A stretch of 64,000 nucleotides of DNA from Polytrichum commune (GCA_950295325.1 OX485808.1:32570527-32634526); one strand, 5' to 3'. Numbered from the stretch's first letter, positions 47,164 to 59,074 are shown. The notes: generated by a model not told the origin, from the sequence alone. Made by a program: numbers and translations.

Positions 47164-47189
47164 ATGATGTCCGGTTCTTCCTGAGCAGT

Positions 47190-48925
47190 GGTCTGAATGA
47201 TCATGTGAGCTAAAAAGTTCCTGCTTAGGGTTTCATGGCACTTTTGTTACTCATCATCGGTATGTATGCAGTTGGGCGCACCTGACTATTCATGATGAAT
47301 CTTGTGCCACAATTCTCTTGTTTGTTTGTGGGTTGTTGCAGCTCCTTGCTTCTTTCTATGTTAGGGCCGCTTCACACTGTGGCCGTCCAAGTCAAGAGGC
47401 CGTGGGATTGAATGGCCAAACTTTGTTGAGAGTCCAACGAAATGGGCTGAAAACAGTCAATAGAATATAGGAATTGGGCATAGGGTGAAGCTTCCAAAGG
47501 TCAAGCCCAAAGTCCAAACCTTTGTGCAATGAACTCCCACGGCCTCTCGACTTGGACAGCCATGGTGTGAAGCCTCCAAAGGCCAAGCCCACGGTCCAAA
47601 GGAAGAAGGAGCATCCCACTTTATTCCCTGTCCAAAACAACCCCTCTAATCTAACGGTCAAGATCTTGTCAGTTTTTCATTTTTCTATGAAAATAAAAAT
47701 CAACAACCTCTGAACCATAGGTTGGGTTTCCATTCTTGTCCGACCCAAACTTCCTTCAAGAGTCCGTCAACTTGGTCAAAAGGTATTGCCATGTAGGCAT
47801 TTTAAATTATGATGGCCTTTGGACTTTGGCCCTTAGTGTGAACGGTCAAGAGGCCAAATTCTTTGTTTCTTGCAATCTAATTGATGGAAATCGACGGCCT
47901 CTCGACCTTCAGCCTTGGTGTGAAGCGGCCCTTAGACTATATATGGTTTTCAATGTCACATGCATAACAATGTCACTTACCCTATTTTGAGGCATGGGCT
48001 AGGTTACACTAATGACCAACAAATTCACCATTAATGTCATTTCATGAAACTCTTATATCTCAAGTATTTCGATGTTGTGTTACATTAAATGTCATAATGT
48101 AAATAATATTCACTTTAAAAAATTACTTATGTTCACAAATAATATCATGTTAACAATTGAGACCTATAGGCATCTAGTTTAGGGCCTTGGCGACTAGTGT
48201 ACATGACACTAAATACCATAAATGGTCTACATCGTTTAACATCTTTACTTGGTAAAAAATGAAGTTAACAATAGAATACTACATCAATGCGTAACTCCGA
48301 ATACTAAGTGACACCAAATACCATAAATAGTGTAGTTGTCTTCTTGCATTCGACTATGCTCCTAGCTCTCCGAGCTCGCCCGCGTGTCGGTGTTGTTAGG
48401 TCCTTATGATCATGTGAGCTGCGGTGTCTTCAATAGGTTTCGTTGCATTCTTGCTACTCATCATCGGTGCGTTTCTAATTGTGCACACTTAACCATTCAA
48501 GGTCTTTCTTTTGCCACATTTTTTCTTTTGATTTGTGTGTTGCTATCTTTGCTTCTTTCTAGGTTGCGCTTTCGTCAGACTATGCTCAGTGCTAGCCGCG
48601 TCGAACTTGTTGGGTTCGAATGACCATATGAGGTGAAGGTTGTTAATGATTAGGTTTTGTGGCATTCTTGTTACTCGTCGTCGGTAAGTGTCTAGTTGTG
48701 CGCACCTGACCATTCATGGGTATTCTTGTGCCACAACCATCTTGTAAGTTGTGTGTTGGTAGTCTTGTTTCTTAATCTGTTAGCTGGTTGCTTCGGACAC
48801 TAGATTATGCTAAGAGCTAACGGCATGGATCTTGTCGGGTCTGTATTGTTACGATCATGTGTAGTTGAAGGCTCCCTGATTAGGTTTCGTTGCATTCTTG
48901 TTACTTACCTTCGGTACATGTCTAG
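47190..48925. repeat. Degenerate ~230-bp repeats (GATCATGTGAGCT family), one interrupted by a MITE
   Basis: Four related stretches start near 47,197, 48,404, 48,628 and 48,850. Each runs GATCATGTG(AG)..., then GTTTCGTTGCATTCTTGTTA or a close variant, and the fuller copies continue ...CGGTAAGTGTCTAGTTGTGC, CACCTGACCATTCATGG and CTTGTGCCACA. The first stretch is broken off at 47,361 by the MITE. The repeats also carry CTTGCTTCTTTCTA followed downstream by AGACTATGCT. They are not protein-coding as far as I can see. Confidence 0.65.
47364..47931. mobile_element. Tourist-like MITE (family 5), 568 bp, copy 2
   Basis: The ends GGGCCGCTTCACACTGTGGC and, complemented at the right, GGGCCGCTTCACACCAAGGC share a perfect 14-bp terminus. 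TTA is duplicated at 47,361-47,363 and 47,932-47,934. It is the inverted counterpart of 28,745-29,311, including the CCGTCCAAGTCAAGAGGCC block and internal GGCCAAGCCCA repeats. It is inserted within one unit of the ~230-bp repeat. Confidence 0.9.
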
Positions 48926-49174
48926 CTGCTGCATGTGTGCTGTGAATTGCCTTCTTTTGTAAGTATGCAGTTGAACTCCTGATTTGACCGAGGAAGTTTG
49001 TTCATTACCTAGAGCAGATTCCAGCTTCGTTGAAAGAAGCAGATCGCTTTCTGACATTTCGTGTTGTCCAAGCAGTCGTGCACGAATTGTTGCCATATAG
49101 ATGTAGAGATCACTCGCTTTCCTCACACCAATTCATTGAATTTGTAGCTCTAATTTAACGAGACTCGGGGAAGG

Positions 49175-50469
49175 ATGGGCGACTCTAGGCCACACCATCT
49201 TCCGCTCAACCCCCCCATCCCACCACTCACTCTGTCCTCCCCGAACCTTCTCGCGACGTGCACACAAATGATATGGTGGGACGAGGTGATCACAATGAAC
49301 CTACCGAGCCCGCAGACAAAGGCATATCACGAGCTCGGTCCCCCATTCCACACCGTTCTCGATTCGTCAGGCTCCAACCTCCACGTGCTCGCGTACACCG
49401 GCGGCACGACGGTTCCGGATCCCGAGTGCGCCGACGCCATCATCCATGCGCTCGCCGACCTGATTAATCAAACAGTCGCCACCACCTCCAGCCCTAGCCA
49501 TGAGAGAGCAACTCAGGTTTCGTAATGAGCAACGTATTTGGTTATTACACTTGTTCTCTGATTGAATTTCATTTTTGTTGCAGCAAAGAACTCCGTAAGA
49601 TAATTCCAACGAAGTCTCCTTTGACATGGTTGACTTCCATATTCACCGGCAGCCATGGATGCTAAAGAGATAGATAACACATGCATAAAAAATCTATCCC
49701 ACCACTTCATTTTTTGGTATGAGATTGTAAGTTCATATCTTGTGAGTGCATTATACAGGAGTTGGCCCCCCAAGTCGGCATCAGCACCGTCAAGTCCATC
49801 ACCATCCCGCTCGCCTCGTCCTTCGTCCGCAGCAGTGTCCACCCCGACCTTCTCGTTGCCTTGCCGCCCCTGGGGTTCAGAAAAGGGAAACCCACCACAA
49901 TTTCAGCTCTCGCGACACGCGACTACCAGAAGAAATCATTGACGAGGAAGCCGAGTCTGCCTCCGTCCGTGCGCTTGAGCGAGGTGACGACGCCTGAGGA
50001 CTTGGCCACGAAGATTGCAATTGAGAGCATCTTGTTTGAATATTCGCCTTCGCACATCGATCGGCTCGGATTGGCGCTCAAGTACATGACATACGGTACC
50101 GCAAAAGCTCGCGATCACCATTATTTGGCGTGGTTCATCGACCCGCACACAACTAACCCTGGCCGAGAAGGGGAGGAAGAGAAGAAGGAAATCCCGATCG
50201 CATTTATGACATTACGAGTTGGAAGAGGCGTAGCGTACCTACAAGGCGCCGGGGTCCTCGAACCGTGGCGTCGACGGGGCATTACGCGTGCAATGTTGGA
50301 CCATGTGATTGATGTGGCTGTTCAGCTAGGTTTTGAAGTGATATGCAATACGGCCTGGACAGATGATGCCGCGGCAGCTTGGCGGGCGATGGGGTTTGAG
50401 GATATCGGCGAGTACATCGAATGGAAATGGACCAGAAAACCGTCTACAAGAACTGATCAATTGACCTAG
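49175..50469 (+). CDS. GNAT-family N-acetyltransferase, two exons
   Basis: Predicted acetyl-CoA-dependent acetyltransferase; substrate unknown. Exon 1 is 49,175-49,516, ending ...ACTCAG|GTTTCG. Exon 2 is 49,759-50,469 after TTATACAG. The junction is phase 0, giving 1,053 nt and 350 residues. The GNAT fold is in the C-terminal third: IAFMTLRVGRGVAYLQGAGV (beta strands 4/5), then the acetyl-CoA loop VLEPWRRRGITRAML with the R-x-x-G-x signature, then DDAAAAWRAMGFEDIGEYIE, the usual final beta-alpha-beta segment where the MGF motif resembles the common GF near the end of GNAT proteins. The N-terminal ~250 residues are not recognisable beyond LATCTQMIWWDEV. The intron was placed from frame only; a small extra exon between 49,585 and 49,650 cannot be excluded. 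Exons are more GC-rich than their surroundings. Three broken copies of the 3' end follow. A bacterial or fungal origin is possible but cannot be tested here. Confidence 0.78.
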
Positions 50470-50698
50470 GATTTGAGGGTAGAATGTTGCAAAGGCAACC
50501 TCATATCTTCCTACCCTTGGTTTCCTTCGTAAGTCGTCTGCAACTTACCATGCAAACCCAACAGAGCGGAGCGAATAGGATTCATCAGATCAAACAACCG
50601 CCAGGCCATGCATGTTAAAAATCTCTTTAGGAAAAAGGACACGGGCAGGTAGATTGTGAGAAATATGGAGGTAGGGAGATGAGGATGAGTGCCAAATG

Positions 50699-51236
50699 AA
50701 CGGATTGGCGAGCGATGGGGTTTTGAGGATGTCATCGAGTACACTGAATGGACATGGACAAAAAAATTGACTGCACCAACTGATCTACGTCTTCAAATCT
50801 CTGGATGAATGGCACTGACCTAAATGGATCATCGACAGTAATCTTGGATCAAGCAATTGATGCTGCCATTCAGTTGATTGATATTGCAGCTTGGCAAGCG
50901 ATGGGGTAGGAGGATGTCGGAGAATACATAGAATGGACATGGACCAAAACCGATTGCTAGAACTGATCACAATTAGGGTTTCAAATTACTGGATAAGTGG
51001 ACGCAACTGATTGGGTGAAGAATATTGTTGGATCGTTCCATTCAGTCGGGCTTCTAATGTTGGGCTTCTAATGTTGGGCTTCGATGTTGCTGCAGCTTGA
51101 CGAGCAATGAGGTTTGAGGATGTCGGCGAGTACACCAAATGGACATGGACAAAAACCGACTGCAGAAACTGAGAGCTAGGATCTCACCTCACCGGATGAG
51201 AGGACGGAACTGAATGGGTCATTGACAGTATAACCT
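50699..51236 (+). pseudogene. Three decayed tandem copies of the GNAT gene 3' end
   Basis: The stretch GGCGGGCGATGGGGTTTGAG / GATATCGGCGAGTACAT in the gene's last part (near 50,381) recurs in altered form near 50,706 (GGCGAGCGATGGGGTTTT), 50,892 (GGCAAGCGATGGGGTAGG) and 51,098 (GACGAGCAATGAGGTTTG). Each is followed by GAATGGACATGGAC or a variant and AACTGATC-like sequence. Stops and frameshifts are present in every copy (for example TGGGGTAGGAGG). They look like successive local duplications of the terminal exon and 3' UTR that lost function. Confidence 0.8.
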
Positions 51237-52878
51237 TCTTACCTGCAAATAAAACTTTCTCAATACATCCATTTAGACCTTTCTGCTGGTGCAATCTTTT
51301 CATGAATGCTCAGCTGAATATGCAATCGACATCTACGGTCAAGTCAGATTGAAATAGATGCACACAGGTTTTATACACATTATTTGTCCAATCAAGGTGG
51401 ACTACGACCCAAACAGCCTGTGGATTGACGAAACCTGACCCTCTCTACATGAGCATCTTCCGCTTCTTCCGCAACTTAGATTTCCATGGCCTCGAAGTGC
51501 AGTATCATTAGAATAGTTAGTGGGCTGTATTTCATTTATTTCTGAGCTCCCGAACTGTCAATCGAACTTCAACATCGGATGTCCTTTCTCATGACCAATT
51601 TAGAAAAGTCATTATGGAAATGGCAGCAACATTTGTGGTTCATTACAACGTGGCTTTCTTAATTTGTCCATGGTACCAGCAAGAATTTTTGCACCATAGG
51701 CGTAACTCCCTTAGTCGTAATAAGAGCCTCCTTAATTTATCTGGGGTTGTAGATTTCAGGTCAAAGTTGCTGGAATAGATACGCAATGAATCTAACAGAA
51801 CATGATGTAGCAGGAAACGTGCATTAACCCACGGATCTTGCTACCCACCAAAAATGATCACTCGCCTGCCTTATAAAGAGAGTGCTCCGACTTCCTCCGC
51901 AGAGAAGCTCTTGGTCATGAATGGCCATATTGTGATGGTCCTGCTACCTTCAAAGTTTTCAGGCTTTTGAGGCAATCAGATTTGGCCCTATTGTGCGCAC
52001 TTCCAACACCATAGACACTTGGATCGGCACTTGTCTCATGTGGTTAGTAAATGTAAATTGCAAAGAATCGCATGCCAAGAATCAACATTGGATCAGGACT
52101 TGTCTCATTTGGTAAGCAATTATAAATCGTGATGAATCACATTCTAAGATTCAAAATTGGATCACGAATTGTCTCATCTGCAATTGTAGATCCCGGAGAA
52201 TCTCATTTTAAGATTTCAAAATTGAAGTCGGGATGCAAAAGTCATAAGACGAACTGAAGATATCCTTCATCTTGAAATCATATACTCCAATGTCATTGAT
52301 AAAAGAGTCCTTTTACTGTTTGTTCTAAATATAGGCGTCTTCTAAGACAGACCACATGAAATTTTCTGTTTTTTGGTTTTGGAAAGCATATGAAAAGAGT
52401 CATTGCGTAAAGCCAGCAAAGTGGGGACAAAAACCTCAATTTTGAAGGAATCTCCCACATTTACTACTTCCAACAACAAATGTGTCCATGACATAATAAA
52501 AACATAGGAGCAAGCTCCTCTCCAATCCATTTCAAGGCTTGATGCCATGGAGTTAGGAAAGTTTACAAATCTTAACAATGATTGCTCTTTTGAAAGGGAG
52601 CCGAATATGATACCAAATTTTGAAAAACATTTTCAGTTAATATTCGAGTTTTATATTAATTAAGGAGCACATAAGTGGTAAGATGAGCTTAAGAGTGCCT
52701 AGATAAAAGCCATGTGGCATATTTAGACAACAATAAAACTAGAAGATGCGCCTAAAATTCCAAGACTTTTCGGTTACACTCAAACAAGGGACCCTCAGAG
52801 GATTTCGAACCCAGTTCATCACAGACTTTCCAATTGGACACGGACAGGAAACCCCAAGGGACAGGACCCCGAACCTGG
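51237..52878. other. Intergenic stretch, no gene recognised
   Basis: Repeated short phrases (GGATC-GACTTGTCTCAT and AATTGTAGATC near 52,020-52,190) suggest a minor degenerate local repeat. The minus-strand open frame at about 52,342-52,578 has no recognised domain. Confidence 0.4.
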
Positions 52879-52883
52879 AAAAA
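52879..52883 (-). terminator. Pol III terminator of tRNA-Ala
   Basis: A run of five T on the minus strand, 11 bp after the tRNA 3' end, as required for RNA polymerase III termination. Confidence 0.75.
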
Positions 52884-52894
52884 GATTCAAAGGT

Positions 52895-52967
52895 TGGAGA
52901 AGACGGGCATCGATCCCGTTACCTCCCGTATGCGAAACGGGCGCTCTACCATTTGAGCTACTCCCCC
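52895..52967 (-). tRNA. trnA-CGC: tRNA-Ala (anticodon CGC)
   Basis: The minus strand folds as a complete cloverleaf of 73 nt. The acceptor stem is GGGGGAG paired with CTTCTCC (two G-U pairs). The D arm is AGCTCAAATGGTAGAGC. The anticodon stem CCCGT/ACGGG has loop TTCGCAT, giving anticodon CGC for codon GCG. The T stem is ACGGG/CCCGT with loop ATCGATG, and the discriminator is A. The A-box-like TAGCTCAAATGG and the T-arm B box supply the internal promoter. The T-loop starts with A instead of T, a variant that I recall from plant tRNA-Ala genes. It is intronless and no CCA is encoded. Confidence 0.95.
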
Positions 52968-54011
52968 TGAATTGCGGTGTACAATCGATACATCCCGTGG
53001 CTTGCGTGCAAACCGTCACCTGGCTCTAATATCACTCACAATATGCAATGGGTGCATATTTTTGAAGCAAGAACATGTCAGGAAGTGCGAAATATGTCCA
53101 TTAATTGCTCCTTCACGGATTCGTGCCATTGCCTAATGTACCCGCCTGCCCAGACTCTATGTTTAAGCCATCGGATTTGTTTCCCTCAGAAGTTCATTTG
53201 TGAGAAGTCTGGTATAATTGCACAATTTTGTACACATGAAGCCAAACCTAACATCCACATTACACCAGTAAAACAACTAATACTACGCATTTGATCGAGA
53301 TCAACAGTACAAAGGTTCATGGTAAGCAGAATGAGAGATTTAGCACATTGCCATTCAACAAGAAAACTGGGCCTATTCTGTTGACATGGGGCAAACATGT
53401 TTCCCAACAGCCACATAAGCATGAGCTCCATGTCTTTTTGCAAAGCCAGACCATGTTTGAGCAAGGAGTAATTCACAATCAAACATCCCGTGTCTTTTAA
53501 ATAGTGACACAATGGTGTGCCACCAGAAAAAGGGGTTGACAAACAATATTTGTCTTAATTTCAAGAACTGCAGCAACCTACTGAAATCAAGCTCCCCCAA
53601 CCTCTGACGAGCTTTGTTTCTTTAAATCGGCATCATCATGCTTTACATACAAAGAAGCACCTTGACTGACTAACCCGTTTCCTCTTTACAATAGTCTGAA
53701 CTTTGAAACTTGCCTACCTGACATGTGTATCTACCAATTCCTGGAGCCTCTTGTCTAGGGTTCGCTTCAAAATTTTCAGCTGGAGGATGTAAGTCCCCCT
53801 CTCCCATAGGGCCAGAGACGTGAGGCACTTGTAAACTATGCTGGACCCTAACCAAAAATAACTAGGGCCTGACTTCACGGCAGCTAACACCTGCGTTCAT
53901 ACGTCATTGGGTAATCTATAGTAAGATACACAGATGACTTGTCCCCAACCTGCCATGATAATAGAACATGTCGCCTGTAACAATTGCTGCACTGCCATGT
54001 ACAACGCCATC
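52968..54011. other. Intergenic stretch and probable 3' UTR of the Rab gene
   Basis: Below 54,012 lies the 3' UTR of the minus-strand Rab gene. Small open frames between 53.0 and 53.9 kb on both strands have no known motif. No second tRNA was found. Confidence 0.4.
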
Positions 54012-56938
54012 CTATGAGCAGCACCCACCCTTCTGGGGGATGGGCTGCCCGGGCGTAATCTTAATGTTGTTAGGCTTGTTGCTGGCCATTGCAGGCTGGC
54101 TTGCCATTCTGAAACAACACCAAAATCTTGTCAGAAAATTTTGTTATCCCATTTGGGCTCTTCACAAGAGCCTAAACAATTTCTACTCAACAACTCCTTC
54201 AAATTGAGTACTTGGAGGACTATAGACATACAGTAGACATCAAATTTGTGATGAACGGAAGTCAGAAGACATTACCGGTTCTTGATCTCTGCTGCCATTG
54301 TCATAAATGCCTGTTCAACATTTGTGGCATTTTTGGCACTTGTCTCCAAAAAGGGGATGCCTATCTCATCCGCAAATGCCTGTCATATAAAAGGCACACA
54401 ATGTTCACACACAAAAACGCCACACACCCGCAAAGACACAACAGCAAATGCACCAGCAAGTAACAACAGTCACAAATGAACAATCTATGAAGACCACTAG
54501 CAATCCAATCCTCTCAGCTCCTGGACATCCGTTATTCACTGATAAACCAGTCAGCTCTGATTCAATTTGGAGGGTACATCCACAAGTATCTTGACACCAA
54601 ATGAAGGACACGGGTACCAGAGAGGACTCCCACAAGGAGAGAAACCCTTCCTTCAAAATGACCTTACCTTAGCAGTCTGGTAATCAACCACCTTCTTGGA
54701 TGCCAGGTCAGACTTGTTGCCCACAAGCAGCTTGTTCACGTTCTCACTTGCATAGCGGTCAATCTCATTCAACCACTGTTTCACATTGTTGAAGCTCTCC
54801 TGATCAGTTACATCGTACACAACCTGTGAAAGGCATATTCAAATTCAGTTATTCACTCCAACAATATTAATCATGGTAATCATGACGAGTCAGTAATTCA
54901 CAGCCCCAAACAGGCCAACAGAAACTATCTGCCACCTGGCAACCAGCGAACAACCAAAGCATGAACTATTTTGAGAAATGATAGTCCAATCAAAACAGAC
55001 AACATGTGTGCAGCGTATTACAATGATGCCATGAGCACCCCGGTAATAACTGCTTGTGATGGTCCTGAATCGCTCTTGTCCAGCTGTGTCCCACTGCAAC
55101 AATAGCCACAGTATTCTCAATCATCAACTGTGCTCCAACAACAGCCATTTCTTAGAATCAGCATGGCAACAGAGTACACAAGTGTAGAATTGCAAGACCA
55201 TCACTTACAATTTGCAGCTTGATGGTTTTCCCATCCAGCTCCACCGTCCGAATTTTCTGCGGAAATTTTCAAAACTTCATAATCAGTCTCCAAACTATAC
55301 CATTCCGGCCACAAGGTGACCTACAATTCATGAGATGTACTCACTACAACTAAATAAACACAACTGGTGGAAAATGATCATAACGATGGGTGTGGTCTAT
55401 CATTCAACCCCAAGTTTTCTCTTCAGAAAAGCCCACAAGCTACCATAATTGAGAAATATCAGCCAGGCAGGTAATATGAGTTAAGTCTCATTACAAAGTC
55501 AACTCCTATTGTGCTGATGTAGCTCTCCAAGTAGGAATCATCCTGCATGATAAAAACAACACATCAATATGTGTAGCAGCAAGATATTCATTGAAGTTGT
55601 TTGCCACAACTGGCACCCCTCACAAATATTAAGGAAACAGTATGATTTTGCCACAGTACTCCTTAAACTAGATTGTGGCAATGACACCACACAGAAAATG
55701 TTTAATCAGGAGAGTCGGATATTATACATCACACAAAACACGTACCGCAAATCGTAAGAGAAGGCAGGACTTCCCAACCCCTGAATCACCGATCAGCAAG
55801 AGCTTGAAAAGGTAATCACTGCACACATTTTATAAGATCCACATCAGAATGTGCCCTACAGCACGGATCATGCGTCAAGGAAGAGGTGGATGTGAATTCC
55901 CACAAGAACAGGATTCTCAGGAGGAAGTGAAACAGTGGACTTATTCAAATTACCTATAACGACTGCTACCACCAAACCCATGCCCTACCTACCCAAAACA
56001 CAACCAACTATGACAGAAACGAAAAAGAAGGGAAAATACAACATGTGCATAACCAGATCGATACTGTGAACTTGTTACGAGAATTCCATCAATTACACCA
56101 GGTATAGACCATTTGAATGTATGAACGCAGAAAGGAAGTGCCAGTTCCGGTCAACATAATATGCGTTCTCTTTACTCGATAAGTACCCATCCTCGAAATC
56201 CGAAAAAGCATTCAACAACCGGAGCTGACATCTTGGCCAGCCAGCAACAGTAAAAGTGTTTGGAGAAACAATTCCCGCAGAAATTAAGGCCGGGGTACAT
56301 GCTTCCACACAAAAATGCTTGGACGATGAACTGTACGGCAAGTGTGAAAGAAAAATTGAGCAGAATTGACCGTCGGAAGTCAAGAAGACCTAATATTTTG
56401 CGACTGCCGACTAATTAATAGGGATCGGAGGATCTTCGAGAAGGTCCTCAGGGAAAAAAATAAACAAAGTACCCACGAACCCCGGCAAAGATCGTCCGGG
56501 GTAACGGCACAGCCGTTCCGAAGACTACAACGTATGGCATCTAAGACAGGGGAAAATTACGACATCCAGGCTTTCACAATGATTAACGCCCCAAGGCATC
56601 ATCATCCTACGGCACGCTCCACGACAGACGGCAGCTCAATCTGGGTCGCGGAGACGAAGTCAAAGTGAACACGCATGCCAGTGAGCAGTAACACACTTTC
56701 CGCTGCACCACGCATAGAGAGAAATTGTCCTCGCGAAAAATCGAATACTGTCAGGAACCGAGGCAACCGCTGCCGGCCTTACCGAGAAACACACGGTGAC
56801 CTCCGAAAGAAATTCCACGCACAGAGAACGCAACTCACGGAGCGCAGATCTCCACTCCTCCTCACGTCACCTAAAGCTACAGTAGCTGCCATGCAAAGCG
56901 ACGAGGATACATGAAACTCACTATTCAGGGTTAGACAT
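54012..56938 (-). CDS. RABD: Rab1/RabD-type small GTPase, eight exons
   Basis: Membrane-associated GTPase of ER-to-Golgi traffic. Exons on the minus strand: 56938-56922, 55818-55746, 55542-55495, 55256-55209, 55093-55022, 54823-54668, 54379-54276, 54108-54012. Together 615 nt, 204 residues, versus ~203 for the family; every intron is GT..AG. The start ATG opens MSNPEY, matching the Rab1/Ypt1 N-terminus, and the first coding exon is only 17 nt. Nucleotide-binding motifs: GDSGVGKS (16-23), switch I IGVDF with Thr41, DTAGQ (64-68), NKSD (122-125), ETSAK (150-154). RabF-type motifs IGVDF, KLQIW and YYRGA are present. The C-terminus ends GGCCS (Cys202-Cys203), the double-cysteine site for geranylgeranylation. 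The hypervariable tail ([19 protein letters not shown]) differs from the flowering-plant RabD tail I know (which contains PPTVQIRGQP), so the lineage may be divergent. Paralogue number (D1 or D2) is not resolved. Confidence 0.96.
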
Positions 56939-57345
56939 GACGAAGAAATGGAGCGGCTGCTCTCGGCGGCTCGCCTGCGAGGGTTTTCTCCGCCCTGCTA
57001 CCTCCGATCTGCGACACTTCCGCCCTTTCTGTCGACTTCGAGCCTCAAGAAACCACGGCTTCGAGATGCTCCGCGAACGGCGACTCTTCAGCGGCAGTCG
57101 GAGCACGGGGGGCCGGCGGTACGCAGAGGTAAAGACAGAGGGCGAGAGATCTGCAACGCGAGGGTTAGCGATGGCGGAGGGAGGCAAGCGTGGTGTGCAA
57201 AGGCGAGCAGCGTGGAGGCGGAGAGACACACACACACACACGCCCTGAGAGAGAAGAGAGGAAGGGGAACGGGGCCACGGGTGACCTGGCCCGTCCCGGG
57301 GTGGACCCACCCACCCGGCCCGTCCCAGGTTGAGTAAGCGTGGAG
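56939..57345 (-). promoter_or_regulatory. GC-rich leader and proximal promoter of the Rab gene
   Basis: Markedly GC-rich compared with the flanks, with a CA/TG dinucleotide run (about 57,227-57,241) and many CCG/CGG motifs. It lies directly upstream of the first exon and probably contains the 5' UTR and transcription start. Overlapping open frames on both strands are compositional artefacts. A ~75-bp block at 57,265-57,335 recurs near 58,460-58,535. Confidence 0.55.
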
Positions 57346-59074
57346 GGCAGTGCTTTTTAAGCGATCACATTTAAGTAGGCCCTCCAATTGTGTTTGACAA
57401 TCCAACTTAGAATAGTGTCTATGTTGGGAGCACGTAGTCCAATCTCATCATAACGCATGTCCGTTATTAACTTTTGCGTTTTATCATCTGTATTATATTA
57501 GTACCATTCAGTATTCAAGTGATCAATTAAGAAGAGTGACCACATAACACCCACATAAGATAAACTAAATACGTGAGTCAGATGTATATGGTGAGGGCTA
57601 GTAGTTAAGGACGGACACTAAAATGACATGTGGTACGATGATATTAGAGAGCATGCTCAAAAATCCAAACACATGTGCATGTTTAGCAGTGAACATGACC
57701 GAGAGGGTTTGTGTGATCACTTAAAGAGCAAGACAATCTTCACTTAGAGACTAGTTACGGATTTTGCATCTTACTTAGAATGACAATTTCCACAAACCGC
57801 GATTGTCCAAGTTAATTAATGAGATTTCATTGTGGTGTTGAAGGTGGCCTCAAGAGACCTACGTTTATTGAACCCTTAATTTGGGAACATTTTAAGTTTA
57901 TTCTCATGCCCAAGAAATACCCAAATATTAAAACAAAACAATGAAAGTAACTGTAGTTTTCATAACAACCTAAACACGGGCCAGATATATTATTAGTGGG
58001 GATAATTATAAATGATCATTGACTGTGAATGTAAAGAGGTTGTCAACTCGGGGATTCAATGGCCAGAGTTCCCAAACATTTTCACTAAACATTTTCTATC
58101 TAATTAGTGTGGGTTTCCATTCGGAGGTTTGTGTTGCTCTAATTTTTAACGTGCATGATCGTTTTTCACCAACTAAGTTATATCATATTCTTTGGTGTGC
58201 ATACCACATGCTTATGTTATTTGGGTAAAAATATGATAATCTTAGTAACAAGTTATATCAATGCGTAACTCCAAATGATATCCCACACTAAGTAGACAAA
58301 AAAAACATATAGTTATGTTCAACACACTTTGTAACCACCTTGGTGTTCTTCTTATTATTGAATGGTTATTAATTCAACAATCTACAATTTGTGAGAGCCA
58401 TCGTGGCCACAAGTAAGAAGAAATCTACTAGAAAAGACATTGGCGGAGTTATACAAAGGGGAACGGGTGACCCGGCATGTACTAGGGCGGACCCACCCAC
58501 CCTGGCCGGGTTGGGCAAGAGCGAAATAGAGCCATAGGAGGCGGTCCGGTAGCAAAAAGAAAGAGGGAAGAAGCCAACCGACCATTGGCCCGGTCTTGGT
58601 AGCTTTCCTTTAAAGAGCGGGCGGGATGAGTTGGCATCATGGGATTGGTGGAGCTAGTATTATTGCATTGTTGGTCATAACACGCCTTTCAATAGCATCG
58701 AAGTTCCTACAATCATTCACTTTCCTTCATCTTTTTTTTTTTTTTTAGGGGGCTCCACCGATGATTTCTAATTATTCTAGCTTTCTTGTGAGTTAGGCTC
58801 ATACAAATTTCTGAAAATGGCATTAGAAATGTTCAAGAAATCCATGTCTTTGGAGACTTTCCCAAATGTATTTGTATATATGATGTTCGCAAAGATTGAC
58901 TTGTCTTAAACTTTTAGAAGCTCTAGGTACAATAAGGTTGTAGGTATGATTAGAGCTTCGTTCTAGAATGCAAAGCTAGGACATCCAAGGATTTCTAGTT
59001 CATTAACATTCTCAAAAATGAGAGATTCTTGGAAGTCCTAAATTTGCATTTAAAAAATGAAAGTCCCCACCCAT
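57346..59074. other. Intergenic stretch with dispersed-repeat fragment
   Basis: About 57,400-57,550 is a diverged copy of dispersed repeat family D (ACGTAGTCCAATCTCATCAT, GTGATCAATTAAGAAGAGTG). Near 58,460-58,535 is a second copy of the GGGTGACC...GGCGGACCCACCCACC block from upstream of the Rab gene. No gene was seen. Confidence 0.45.

Noticed and set aside
56937-57405. Several 100-129 codon open frames on both strands upstream of the Rab gene
   Set aside because: Arise from the GC-rich leader/promoter; they overlap on opposite strands and have no recognisable protein motif.
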